Positions 25,280-32,891 of a DNA stretch of 64,000 bases are shown here, piece by piece (the stretch's first letter is position 1; every line of letters starts with the position of its first letter). The translations under genes were made by a program, and so were the position numbers. A model generated the notes under the pieces. It saw only the letters and a list, made by a program, of their open reading frames with translations, made no database searches and was not told where the DNA came from. Source of the stretch: Halalkalicoccus sp. NIPERK01 (GTDB lineage: Archaea > Halobacteriota > Halobacteria > Halobacteriales > Halalkalicoccaceae); NCBI RefSeq assembly GCF_030287405.1, contig NZ_JASVVV010000002.1, positions 186,001-250,000 on the forward strand. Reading direction: 5' to 3'.

Positions 25280-27064
25280 ATGAGAAACGCGAAGATCGTC
25301 TGTACGCTCGGGCCGGCATCGGACGACCGGCGCACGATCCGCGAGTTGGCCGACGCGGGGATGTCGGTCGCACGGCTCAACGCGAGCCACGGCAGCCGCG
25401 AGGACCGCGCCGAACTGATCGACCGCGTCAAGGAGGTCGACGAGGGCTCGGAGGAGCCGCTGGCGGTCATGCTCGACACGCAGGGCCCGGAGATCCGCAC
25501 CGCCCCCTTAGAGGAGCCGATCGAACTCGAGGCCGGTTCCCGCGTGCGCTTCGTCGAGGGCGAGGACGCCACCCCCGAGGAGGTCGGTCTCTCGATCCCC
25601 ATCACCGGGGTCGAACCCGGCGACCGGGTCCTGCTCGACGACGGCCGGATCGAGACGACCGTCGAGGCGGTCGAGGGCGAGGTCGTGATCGCCCGCGTCG
25701 AGAGCGGTGGCCCCCTGCCGGGTCGGAAGGGGGTCAACGTCCCGGGCGTGGAACTCGACCTCGACGTCGTCACCGAGAAGGACCGCCGGGACCTCGAACT
25801 CGCCGCCGAGAAGGGGGTCGACTTCGTCGCGGCCTCGTTCGTCCGCGACGCCGAGGACATCTACGAGGTCGGCGCGACGGTCGAGGAGTTCGGCGACCCG
25901 ATCCCGATCGTCTCGAAGATCGAGCGCGCCGGGGCCGTCGAGAACTTGCAAGAGATCGTCGAGGCCTCCTACGGCGTGATGGTCGCCCGGGGCGACCTCG
26001 GAGTGGAGTGCCCGATGGAGGACGTCCCGATGATCCAGAAACGCATCATCCGGGCGTGTCGGGATGCGGGCGCGCCCGTCATCACCGCGACGGAGATGCT
26101 CGACTCGATGGTCCACTCGCGGAGACCGACCCGCGCGGAGGCCTCCGACGTCGCGAACGCCGTCCTCGACGGCACCGACGCGGTGATGCTCTCGGGCGAG
26201 ACGGCGATCGGCGACCACCCCGTTCGTGTCGTGGAGACGATGGGCAGCATCGTCCGGCAGGTCGAACGAAGCGACGAGTACGACGAGGTGCGCGAGAGTC
26301 GCGTGCCCGCGCCGAGCGACTCGCGGACCGAGGCGCTGGCCCGCGCGGCGCGCTACCTCGCGCGCGACCTCGACGCGAGCGCGGTCGTCGCGGCCAGCGA
26401 GTCGGGGTACACCGCCCGGAAGATGGCGAAATACCGGCCGGGCGTGCCCGTCATCGCCTCGACGCCCACCGAGCGCGTACGACGGCAACTCGCGCTGTCG
26501 TGGGGCGTCGCCGCCCAGTACGCGCCCTTCACCGACGAGGGGCCCAACGCCGTCATCGAGAACGCCGTGAACGCGGCGCTCGACTCGGGCGTCGCCGAGA
26601 GCGGCGACACCGTGGTGGTGCTCTCGGGGATGATGAGCGAGATCGAGGGCGCGGGCACGACGAACATGCTCAAGGTCCACGTCGCCGCCGAGACGCTCGA
26701 GACGGGGACCGGCGTCGTCTCCGGGCGGACGAGCGGGCCGGTCGTCCACACGCCGGACGGCGACCTCGCGGGGGTCGAGCAGGGATCGGTCCTCAGCCTC
26801 CCGCCGGGGTTCGACGGCGAGTTCTCGGGCGATCTCTCGGGGATCGCGGCGATCGTCGACGCCCGCTCGGGGATGACGGGCTACCCCGCGATGGTCGCGC
26901 GCGAACTCGGGATCCCGATGGTCAGCGGCGCGGACCTGAGCGACGTCCCCGACGGGACGACGGTGACCGTCGACGCCGAGCGCGGCGTGATCTACGAGGG
27001 CGAACTCGCGAGCCCGACCGAACGCCGCGAAATCGACGCCCCCGACTGGGCGAGGGGGCGGTGA
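25280..27064 (+). CDS. pyk: Pyruvate kinase with C-terminal PEP-utiliser-like domain
   Basis: A 594-residue pyruvate kinase, converting PEP and ADP to pyruvate and ATP. Motifs are MRNAKIVCTLGPAS, LNASHGSRED, VMLDTQGPEIRT, the lysine region PIVSKIERAGAVEN, MVARGDLGVE and the monovalent-cation/specificity stretch ITATEMLDSM. The regulatory domain follows. The last ~100 residues are an extra PEP-utiliser-like domain, as in Bacillus-type enzymes, but the usual TSHAA reads TGYPAM, so no phosphohistidine is possible. A small TM gene begins two bases after the stop, and an NfeD gene follows. Confidence 0.95.
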   Translation: MRNAKIVCTLGPASDDRRTIRELADAGMSVARLNASHGSREDRAELIDRVKEVDEGSEEPLAVMLDTQGPEIRTAPLEEPIELEAGSRVRFVEGEDATPEEVGLSIPITGVEPGDRVLLDDGRIETTVEAVEGEVVIARVESGGPLPGRKGVNVPGVELDLDVVTEKDRRDLELAAEKGVDFVAASFVRDAEDIYEVGATVEEFGDPIPIVSKIERAGAVENLQEIVEASYGVMVARGDLGVECPMEDVPMIQKRIIRACRDAGAPVITATEMLDSMVHSRRPTRAEASDVANAVLDGTDAVMLSGETAIGDHPVRVVETMGSIVRQVERSDEYDEVRESRVPAPSDSRTEALARAARYLARDLDASAVVAASESGYTARKMAKYRPGVPVIASTPTERVRRQLALSWGVAAQYAPFTDEGPNAVIENAVNAALDSGVAESGDTVVVLSGMMSEIEGAGTTNMLKVHVAAETLETGTGVVSGRTSGPVVHTPDGDLAGVEQGSVLSLPPGFDGEFSGDLSGIAAIVDARSGMTGYPAMVARELGIPMVSGADLSDVPDGTTVTVDAERGVIYEGELASPTERREIDAPDWARGR

Positions 27065-27065
27065 G

Positions 27066-27260
27066 ATGGCGAGCGACGGTGACGACGGGGAGTGGACGTA
27101 CTCGATCGAGGAGGTCGGCGAGGACGCCGGGGACGGGGACGAAGGGGACGAACGCCGACGGATCGAACCCGAGTCGATGAACCCCGAGAACGTCGCGTTC
27201 GTCGTCCTCGGGGTGCTCATCGCGATCGGGACGATCGCCTACGGGCTGGGAATTATCTGA
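27066..27260 (+). CDS. Small single-pass membrane protein (DUF7312-like)
   Basis: A 64-residue protein: an extremely acidic N-terminal two thirds (DGDDGEWTYSIEEVGEDAGD) and one C-terminal helix, VAFVVLGVLIAIGTIAYGLGI. It looks like a tail-anchored protein of the haloarchaeal DUF7312 type, an assignment from memory. It begins two bases after the pyk stop, so it is translated from the same mRNA. Gene order pyk, this gene, NfeD, SPFH is suggestive of a membrane role but proves nothing. Confidence 0.75.
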   Translation: MASDGDDGEWTYSIEEVGEDAGDGDEGDERRRIEPESMNPENVAFVVLGVLIAIGTIAYGLGII

Positions 27261-27266
27261 TCCGGA

Positions 27267-27276
27267 AACATTAATC
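27267..27276 (+). promoter_or_regulatory. TATA box for NfeD gene
   Basis: aaacattaat lies about 28 bases before the ATG at 27299, the leaderless spacing, showing that NfeD can be transcribed apart from pyk. Confidence 0.5.
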
Positions 27277-27298
27277 GGGTCCCGTCCCAACACGTGGT

Positions 27299-27865
27299 AT
27301 GGTAGAGATCCTCGGGGAGTCGTTGCCGCTCGTCCTCCTGGTCGTCGGGGTGATCCTCACGATCGCGGAGGCGATCGCGCCGGGTGCTCACCTGATCGTC
27401 CTCGGGGTCGCGCTGGTCGTCGCCGGGCTGGTCGGGCTGGCGCTCGGCCCCTTCATCGGCGGCGGGGCGCTCGCGGTCGCGCTGGCGGCGACGGTCCTCC
27501 TGGTGGGTGGCGTCGCGCTGTTCGCCTACCGCGAACTCGACATCTACGGCGGGAAGGGCGCGGGGCGGACGAGCGATTCCGACTCGCTCAGGGGGCGCAC
27601 GGGGCGGGTCACCGAACGGGTCACGCCCAGCGGCGGACAGGTCAAACTCACCGGCGGCTTCAACCCCTACTACACCGCCCGGTCGATCGACGGCACCATC
27701 GAGGAGGGCGAGGAGGTGTTCGTCATCGACCCCGGCGGCGGCAACGTCCTCACGGTCGAGTCGCTGGGCGTCGTCGAGGACGAGATCGACCGCGAACTCG
27801 ATCTGGGGCGGGTGACGGACGACGAGGACGCCGAACGCGAACCCGAGTACGACCTCGAGAAGTAG
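27299..27865 (+). CDS. NfeD family membrane protein (short form)
   Basis: A 188-residue protein with two to three N-terminal hydrophobic segments (LPLVLLVVGVILTIAEAIAPG; ALAVALAATVLLVGGVALFA) and a C-terminal OB-fold-like domain (LRGRTGRVTERVTPSGGQV; GEEVFVIDPGGGNVLTVESL). The protease domain of long NfeD is absent, so this is the NfeD1b type that normally pairs with an SPFH protein. That partner starts 58 bases downstream. Expected role: assembly or quality control in membrane microdomains, by family knowledge. Confidence 0.9.
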   Translation: MVEILGESLPLVLLVVGVILTIAEAIAPGAHLIVLGVALVVAGLVGLALGPFIGGGALAVALAATVLLVGGVALFAYRELDIYGGKGAGRTSDSDSLRGRTGRVTERVTPSGGQVKLTGGFNPYYTARSIDGTIEEGEEVFVIDPGGGNVLTVESLGVVEDEIDRELDLGRVTDDEDAEREPEYDLEK

Positions 27866-27900
27866 TGGAAGGGAATCGGTGACTAGGGGAACCCTTTTGG

Positions 27901-27909
27901 TATATAAAT
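27901..27909 (+). promoter_or_regulatory. Strong TATA box for SPFH gene
   Basis: tatataaat is one of the best TATA boxes in the window, about 19-27 bases before the ATG at 27924. It excludes an upstream in-frame start at 27879. Confidence 0.65.
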
Positions 27910-27923
27910 CCCAACAGTTCCAT

Positions 27924-29081
27924 ATGATCCCCGCCGTACCGCTGCAGGCGACGCTCACGCTCACGTTCGTCGCGTTGTTGCTCCTGTTTCTCGCCATCGT
28001 CACCGTCTGGCAGATGGTCGAGATCGTCGACGCGACGGAGAAACGCGCCCTGACGGTCTTCGGCGAGTACAGGAAACTGCTCGAACCGGGGATCCACTTC
28101 ATCCCCCCGTTCGTCAGCGCGACACACCGATTCGACATGCGGACCCAGACGCTCGACGTGCCCCGACAGGAGGCCATCACGCGGGACAACTCGCCCGTCA
28201 CCGCCGACGCCGTCGTCTACATCAAGGTGATGGACGCGAAGAAGGCCTTCCTCGAGGTCGACGACTACAAGCGGGCCGTCTCGAACCTCGCCCAGACGAC
28301 CCTTCGAGCCGTGCTCGGCGACATGGAACTCGACGACACCCTGAGTCGGCGCGAGCAGATCAACAACAAGATCCGAAAGGAACTCGACGAGCCCACCGAC
28401 GAGTGGGGCATTCGAGTGGAAAGCGTCGAAGTTCGAGAAGTGAACCCGAGCCAGGACGTCCAGCGCGCGATGGAACAGCAGACCTCCGCCGAGCGAAAGC
28501 GCCGCGCGATGATCCTCGAGGCGCAGGGCGAACGCCGCTCGGCCGTCGAGAAGGCGGAAGGGGACAAACAGTCGAACATCATCCGCGCCCAGGGTGAGAA
28601 ACAGAGCCAGATCCTCGAGGCGCAGGGTGATGCGGTCTCCACGGTACTGAGAGCGAAGTCCGCGGAATCGATGGGCGAGCGTGCGGTCATCGAACGCGGG
28701 ATGGAGACCCTCGAATCGATCGGTCAGGGCGAGTCGACCACGTTCGTCCTGCCCCAGGAGCTGACCTCGCTGATGGGTCGGTACGGCAAGCACCTCACCG
28801 GCAGCGACGTGAAGCTCGACGAGGGACAGCTCGACAGCCTCGAGTTCGACGACGAGACCCGACAGATGCTCGGCCTCGACAACATCGACGAGCTGATCGG
28901 CCAGATCGACGAGGAGGCCGACCTGGACGTCGAGGAGATGGAACAGGAGGCTCAGGCGATCAAGGAGGGCGAGGACGTGGGCACCATCCAGGACCCCGAC
29001 GAGGTGATCACCGGGATGAGCGACGAGTTCGAGAGCGAGGAGGAGCGAGAGGACCTCGAAACCGAGACCGAGACGAACTGA
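27924..29081 (+). CDS. SPFH/stomatin-prohibitin family protein
   Basis: A 385-residue membrane-anchored protein. One N-terminal helix (LTFVALLLLFLAIVTVWQMV) is followed by the SPFH/Band 7 domain (EKRALTVFGEYRKLLEPGIH; the ITRDNSPVTADAVVYIKV strand; SVEVREVNPSQDVQRAMEQQ), then a coiled coil rich in EAQGE/EKAEGD/RAQGEKQSQ repeats, then an acidic tail of about 100 residues. SPFH proteins oligomerise into membrane microdomain scaffolds and work with NfeD, which lies just upstream. Relative to bacterial slipins the acidic C-terminal extension is long. Confidence 0.93.
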   Translation: MIPAVPLQATLTLTFVALLLLFLAIVTVWQMVEIVDATEKRALTVFGEYRKLLEPGIHFIPPFVSATHRFDMRTQTLDVPRQEAITRDNSPVTADAVVYIKVMDAKKAFLEVDDYKRAVSNLAQTTLRAVLGDMELDDTLSRREQINNKIRKELDEPTDEWGIRVESVEVREVNPSQDVQRAMEQQTSAERKRRAMILEAQGERRSAVEKAEGDKQSNIIRAQGEKQSQILEAQGDAVSTVLRAKSAESMGERAVIERGMETLESIGQGESTTFVLPQELTSLMGRYGKHLTGSDVKLDEGQLDSLEFDDETRQMLGLDNIDELIGQIDEEADLDVEEMEQEAQAIKEGEDVGTIQDPDEVITGMSDEFESEEEREDLETETETN

Positions 29082-29099
29082 TTGAAACGGGCCGAAGCT

Positions 29100-29109
29100 G
29101 TTTTATCTC
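29100..29109 (+). promoter_or_regulatory. TATA box for double winged-helix regulator
   Basis: gttttatctc is about 27 bases before the ATG at 29132, again leaderless spacing. Confidence 0.5.
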
Positions 29110-29131
29110 GGCTCCGCTATGTACCGGTAGT

Positions 29132-29743
29132 ATGGCAGAGCCGGGGCGAGAGCCCGTCGATCGGGACAAGCGGACGACGCTGCGGCGATTCGCCGCGCTG
29201 GGAGCCGCGAGCCCGCTCGCGGCGTTCGTCGGGTCGAGTTCCGACAGCGACGCCCGCTCTGCGATCGCGGGCTACGTCTCCTCGACGCCCGGTGCGCACT
29301 TCTCGAAGATCCGCGATGACCTCTCGCTGGGCACGGGCGAGACCCAACACCACCTCCGGCGGCTGGTCGACGCGGGCGCGATCGAGAGCCACATGGACGG
29401 GGAGTACCGCCGGTACTTCCCCACAGGCAAGTTCTCCGCGTTCGAGCGGCGGGCGCTCGGCTACCTCCGCCGGGAGACGCCCCGCGGGATGGTGCTCGCG
29501 CTGCTCGCGAACCCGGCGACGACCGGGAGCGCGATCGCCGAGCGCCTCGACGTCTCGACGGCGACGGTGAGCAACACGGCGGCCGATCTCGAGGAGGCGG
29601 GGCTTCTCACTCGAACGGACGGGTACGCGGTCGAGCGCCCCGAGACGCTCATCTCGCTTCTGGTCCGGTACGCGGACTCGTTCGACGACCGGACGGTGAC
29701 GTTCGCGGATCGGGCCGACGAGGTGATCCGCTACGACCCGTAG
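29132..29743 (+). CDS. Double winged-helix transcriptional regulator
   Basis: A 203-residue protein with two winged-helix domains: residues about 45-105 (AIAGYVSSTPGAHFSKIRDD, LGTGETQHHLRRLVDAGAIE) and about 108-175 (RRETPRGMVLALLANPATTG, LDVSTATVSNTAADLEEAGL). Such tandem wHTH proteins are frequent haloarchaeal regulators. Oddly, the N-terminus RRFAALGAASPLAAFVG resembles a Tat signal, with LRR followed by a hydrophobic run. No lipobox is present. Whether it is membrane-tethered, exported or simply cytoplasmic is uncertain; cytoplasmic DNA binding is most likely. Confidence 0.85.
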   Translation: MAEPGREPVDRDKRTTLRRFAALGAASPLAAFVGSSSDSDARSAIAGYVSSTPGAHFSKIRDDLSLGTGETQHHLRRLVDAGAIESHMDGEYRRYFPTGKFSAFERRALGYLRRETPRGMVLALLANPATTGSAIAERLDVSTATVSNTAADLEEAGLLTRTDGYAVERPETLISLLVRYADSFDDRTVTFADRADEVIRYDP

Positions 29744-29835
29744 TCCGACCCGATTCGGCAGTTCGGCGGGCCGAGTATGGACCGGGGCGAGTAGCCCGAT
29801 CGAAGCGACTCGCGTTCGGTCCCGTGCGGGGGGAC

Positions 29836-30072
29836 CTACTGGCTGACCATCCACGTCGTCGACGAGGAGTAGCCCCACTTCTCGACCGTGAGGCCGAAGT
29901 CGCCCGTCTGGAGCGTCCCCATGTTCGTGCCAACCTCCTTCGCCGTGAGACCGAGGTCCTCGGCGATGAGTCGGGACTTGAAGTACGTCTTGGTGTCGAC
30001 GTGCTCGCGCAGGTACTGGAGGATGCGCTGTTGGGTCTCGTTCAGGCTACTCACGGTCGCGGTCGTGCTCAT
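29836..30072 (-). CDS. Small HTH-like protein (DUF7123-like)
   Basis: A 78-residue protein: NETQQRILQYLREHVDTKTY, SRLIAEDLGLTAKEVGTNMG and then EKWGYSSSTTWMVS. This reads as a single winged helix with a recognition helix at TAKEVGTNMGTLQ. It resembles the haloarchaeal DUF7123 family. The TATA-like cctttagcgg on the minus strand is about 26 bases before the ATG, so the mRNA is leaderless. Immediately upstream lie a gcacgtat doublet and the first of two 20-base boxes. DNA binding is inferred. Confidence 0.78.
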   Translation of the reverse strand: MSTTATVSSLNETQQRILQYLREHVDTKTYFKSRLIAEDLGLTAKEVGTNMGTLQTGDFGLTVEKWGYSSSTTWMVSQ

Positions 30073-30106
30073 GCCAGCACGTATGCACGTATCACCTTTA
30101 GCGGAT

Positions 30107-30126
30107 TTGGTACGACTGGTTAACCC
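30107..30126. repeat. Copy 1 of 20-base direct repeat
   Basis: ttggtacgactggttaaccc, with a GGTTAACC palindrome inside. A copy with one mismatch occurs 80 bases further on. It lies just behind the TATA box of the small HTH gene, where haloarchaeal regulators bind. Confidence 0.6.
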
Positions 30127-30167
30127 GCCGCAGCCATGCGGTTTTTCTGCATCGTCGGGGGGACACT

Positions 30168-30185
30168 CCCCCGCTGGTGCGGGGG
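30168..30185. other. Perfect GC hairpin
   Basis: CCCCCGC (30168-30174), loop TGGT, GCGGGGG (30179-30185): a perfect 7-bp stem with a four-base loop, directly before the second 20-base box. It is stable enough to be an RNA structure or terminator, although no U-run follows. Confidence 0.5.
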
Positions 30186-30186
30186 G

Positions 30187-30206
30187 TTGGTACGGCTGGT
30201 TAACCC
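30187..30206. repeat. Copy 2 of 20-base direct repeat
   Basis: ttggtacggctggttaaccc, 19 of 20 bases identical to the copy at 30107-30126, in the same orientation and 80 bases away (about eight helical turns). Confidence 0.6.
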
Positions 30207-30380
30207 CGATGGGTTGCGCTTCGTCCCCGTGGCCGACACCGACCCACCCCGCCGGTGGGCGGCAGGGGGGCCTGCGAGGGGCCGCCGCGTGGACGTGTGT
30301 CACTAATTAAATCATTCGTTACAAACACCCAGGAGGGCGGTACAACCGGGTGTCATGCCGATCGCGATTTCGATACCGGA

Positions 30381-30405
30381 ATACTTAAGTAAGTTTCGGA
30401 CTTAC
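30381..30405 (+). promoter_or_regulatory. tfb promoter with overlapping inverted repeat
   Basis: The TATA box atacttaagtaa (30381-30392) overlaps the palindrome GTAAGT-TTCGG-ACTTAC (30389-30405). Transcription would start near 30413, leaving a leader of about 64 bases, unusual here because most genes are leaderless. A protein bound to the palindrome would block TBP/TFB access. Confidence 0.5.
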
Positions 30406-30476
30406 CACATCTCAATCAGAAGATCCGGGATTTTTCAGGTTTCCCTGCCCGGCCAGCGTCCGCCCTCTCACCACCA

Positions 30477-31439
30477 ATGAGCGAGAACATCCGAGAACGA
30501 ACGCGCGAGACCGAGGACGAACAGGAGCGAGAACGCGAGGAGTACAGCTGTCCCGAGTGCGGCGGCCAGCTGATCAGCGACGACGAACACGGCGAGACCG
30601 TCTGTGCGGACTGCGGACTCGTCGTCGCCGAGGATTCGGTCGATCGCGGGCCGGAGTGGCGCGCGTTCGACTCGCGCGAGAAGGACCAGAAATCGCGCGT
30701 GGGGGCCCCGACGACCAACACCATGCACGACAAGGGCCTCTCGACCAACATCGACTGGCGCAACAAGGACGCCTACGGCAACTCGCTTGGGAGCCGCCAG
30801 CGCCAGAAGATGCAGCGCCTCCGAAAGTGGAACGAGCGATTCCGGACACGCGATTCGAAGGAACGCAACCTCAAGCAGGCGCTCGGCGAGATCGACCGCA
30901 TGGCCAGCGCGCTCGGCCTGCCGGACAACGTCCGGGAGACCGCGAGCGTGATCTACCGCCGGGCGCTCAACGAGGACCTCCTGCCGGGGCGCTCGATCGA
31001 GGGCGTCGCCACCGCGAGCGTCTACGCCGCCGCCCGGCAGGCCGGCGTTCCCCGCAGCCTCGACGAGATCAGCGAGGTCTCGCGCGTCGAGAAGAGCGAG
31101 GTCGCACGCACCTACCGCTACGTCGTCCGGGAACTCGGGCTGGAGGTCCAGCCCGCGGACCCCGAGAGCTACGTCCCGCGGTTCGCATCGGGGCTCGAAC
31201 TCTCGGACGAGGCCGAACACCGCGCGCGCCAGCTCCTGCGGAACGCCAAGGAGAAGGGCGTCCACTCGGGCAAGTCGCCCGTCGGGCTGGCCGCCGCGGC
31301 GGTGTACGCCGCCGCGTTGCTCACCAACGAGAAGACCACCCAGGCCGCCGTCAGCGAGGTCGCCGACATCAGCGAGGTCACGATCCGCAATCGGTATCAC
31401 GAACTCCTCGAAGCCGAGGAGAGCGTCGGCATCGCATAG
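30477..31439 (+). CDS. tfb: Transcription initiation factor IIB (TFB)
   Basis: A 320-residue general transcription factor that joins TBP at the BRE/TATA and recruits RNA polymerase. The N-terminal zinc ribbon uses Cys25, Cys28, Cys43 and Cys46 (CPECGG, CADCG). A B-reader/linker follows (SRVGAPTTNTMHDKGLSTNI), then two cyclin-like repeats (SALGLPDNVRETASVIYRRA; LELSDEAEHRARQLLRNAKE). The final HTH TTQAAVSEVADISEVTIRNR binds the BRE. The sequence is complete. Haloarchaea carry several TFB paralogues; which one this is cannot be said. Confidence 0.96.
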   Translation: MSENIRERTRETEDEQEREREEYSCPECGGQLISDDEHGETVCADCGLVVAEDSVDRGPEWRAFDSREKDQKSRVGAPTTNTMHDKGLSTNIDWRNKDAYGNSLGSRQRQKMQRLRKWNERFRTRDSKERNLKQALGEIDRMASALGLPDNVRETASVIYRRALNEDLLPGRSIEGVATASVYAAARQAGVPRSLDEISEVSRVEKSEVARTYRYVVRELGLEVQPADPESYVPRFASGLELSDEAEHRARQLLRNAKEKGVHSGKSPVGLAAAAVYAAALLTNEKTTQAAVSEVADISEVTIRNRYHELLEAEESVGIA

Positions 31440-31470
31440 AGTAATAGCCGCCCGGTTCATCGATCGGAAT

Positions 31471-32154
31471 ATGGGCCTCGATTTCGATTCCTTTACGCTC
31501 GCCGCGTCGACGGCCGATCTGGGCGAGGAGCCACGCGCACGCGAACGCGCCGACTGCGTCGAGTTCCGCATGGATCTCGCGGCGGATTCGCTGACCGCAC
31601 TCGCCTCCTACACCGGCGACCTCCCGATCATCGCGACCAACCGCGCCGACTGGGAGGGTGGCGGAGCGGACGAACCCTCGGAGGAACGCCGCCTCGACGA
31701 CCTGGCTCGCGCCGCCGAGTTCGACAGCGTTGAGGCCGTCGACGTCGAACTCGCCGCGTTCGACTCCGGCGCGGCCGAGGAGACCGCGGCCCACGCACGC
31801 GATCACGGGGCGAACGTGATCGCCTCGGCTCACGACTTCGAGGGGACGCCGGGGACCGACGAGATGCGCGAGACGCTCGAACGGGCGATCGAGTACGGCG
31901 ATATCGGCAAGCTCGCGGTTCGCGCCGAGGAACCGGGCGACGTCCTCGTCCTGTTGTCGATCACCTACGATCTGGCGAGGAAGGGGAACCGAGTCGCGAC
32001 GATGGCGATGGGCGAGGCGGGCCGCCACTCGCGGGCGGTCGCACCGATCTACGGCTCGAAGATCGGCTACGCGCCGGTCGATCCCGATGAGGCGACCGCG
32101 CCGGGGCAGTACGACCTGGCGACGCTACGAGAACTGGTCGACCGGTTGCGGTAG
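31471..32154 (+). CDS. aroD: 3-dehydroquinate dehydratase, type I
   Basis: A 227-residue enzyme of the shikimate pathway that dehydrates 3-dehydroquinate through a Schiff base. His121 in IASAHDFEG and Lys147 in DIGKLAV are the catalytic pair. EFRMDL and PIIATNRADWEGG are conserved substrate-site motifs. A TATA-like gagtaatag about 26 bases before the ATG indicates its own leaderless transcript after tfb. No other shikimate gene is in the window. Confidence 0.92.
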   Translation: MGLDFDSFTLAASTADLGEEPRARERADCVEFRMDLAADSLTALASYTGDLPIIATNRADWEGGGADEPSEERRLDDLARAAEFDSVEAVDVELAAFDSGAAEETAAHARDHGANVIASAHDFEGTPGTDEMRETLERAIEYGDIGKLAVRAEEPGDVLVLLSITYDLARKGNRVATMAMGEAGRHSRAVAPIYGSKIGYAPVDPDEATAPGQYDLATLRELVDRLR

Positions 32155-32185
32155 CCATTTCACGACCGTCGACGAAGTCGACCAC

Positions 32186-32881
32186 ATGCCGGGAGTCTCG
32201 ATCGAATCGCTGCTCGAACGGAACGACACGCACGTCGAATCGCTCTCCGAGGGTCACTTCGACGCCGTCCAGGACGGCCAGCGGCCCGCGCTCGTCTCGG
32301 TCTGCTGTTCGGACTCCAGGGTGTCCCAGGAGGGGATGTGGAGCGCCGACGAACCGGGCTGGATCTTCACCCCGAGCAACATCGGCAACCAGGTCTGGGA
32401 GCGCCACGACGGCGACCTCGTCGTCGACGGGTCGGTGCTCTACCCGATCGTCCACACCGAAACGGGGACGACGGCCGTCGTCGGCCACACCGGCTGTGGG
32501 GCGGTCACGGCCGCGTATCACGCCGTCCGCGGCGAGACGGGCGAGGAACCCCCGGGGATCCGAAACGGGATCGAACTCCTCGTTCCGGTCGTCGAGGAGG
32601 CCCTCGAGGAGGGCGTCGTCGACCCCGACACGGACGAGGCGACGACGATCAACCGCCTGGTCGAGTACAACGTCCGCCGACAGGTCGAGTTCCTCGTCGG
32701 GGCGGAGGAGGTCCCGGACGACGAGCGGATCTACGGGTTCGTCTACGACTTTCAGAGCGTCTACGGGTCGGTCCCCGGGAGGGCCTACCTCGTGAGCGCC
32801 GACGGCGAGACCGATACCGATCGGCTTCGGGAGGCCGTTCCCGAGAACTCGCAGGACCACGTCCGAAGCCTACTGGAGTAG
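32186..32881 (+). CDS. Beta-class carbonic anhydrase
   Basis: A 231-residue zinc enzyme interconverting CO2 and bicarbonate. The zinc ligands are Cys41 in CCSDSR and His101/Cys104 in GHTGCGAV; Asp43 and Arg45 form the usual dyad. An extra 50-residue acidic helical part precedes the C-terminal strand (VYDFQSVYGSVPGRAYLVSA). The start MPGVSIESLLERND lies 31 bases after aroD. An earlier in-frame start would overlap aroD and is not preferred. Confidence 0.92.
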   Translation: MPGVSIESLLERNDTHVESLSEGHFDAVQDGQRPALVSVCCSDSRVSQEGMWSADEPGWIFTPSNIGNQVWERHDGDLVVDGSVLYPIVHTETGTTAVVGHTGCGAVTAAYHAVRGETGEEPPGIRNGIELLVPVVEEALEEGVVDPDTDEATTINRLVEYNVRRQVEFLVGAEEVPDDERIYGFVYDFQSVYGSVPGRAYLVSADGETDTDRLREAVPENSQDHVRSLLE

Positions 32882-32891
32882 CCCTCGGGAG

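Larger units (their letters stand above)
30073..30476. other. 404-base gene-free regulatory region between divergent genes
   Basis: This is the only gap over 300 bases. It holds, in order, the gcacgtat doublet (30077-30092) and promoter of the small HTH gene, a 20-base box present twice, a 7-bp hairpin, GC-rich DNA without a convincing open frame, an ACACCC...GGGTGT inverted repeat near 30323-30351, and the tfb promoter. I see no tRNA and no clear small protein. A structured non-coding RNA around 30150-30300 is possible, as that part is unusually G- and C-tract-rich. Confidence 0.6.

Noticed and set aside
32087-32185. Earlier start for carbonic anhydrase
   Set aside because: Would overlap aroD with an Arg/Trp-rich, non-conserved stretch; the ATG at 32186 begins the family-like sequence.
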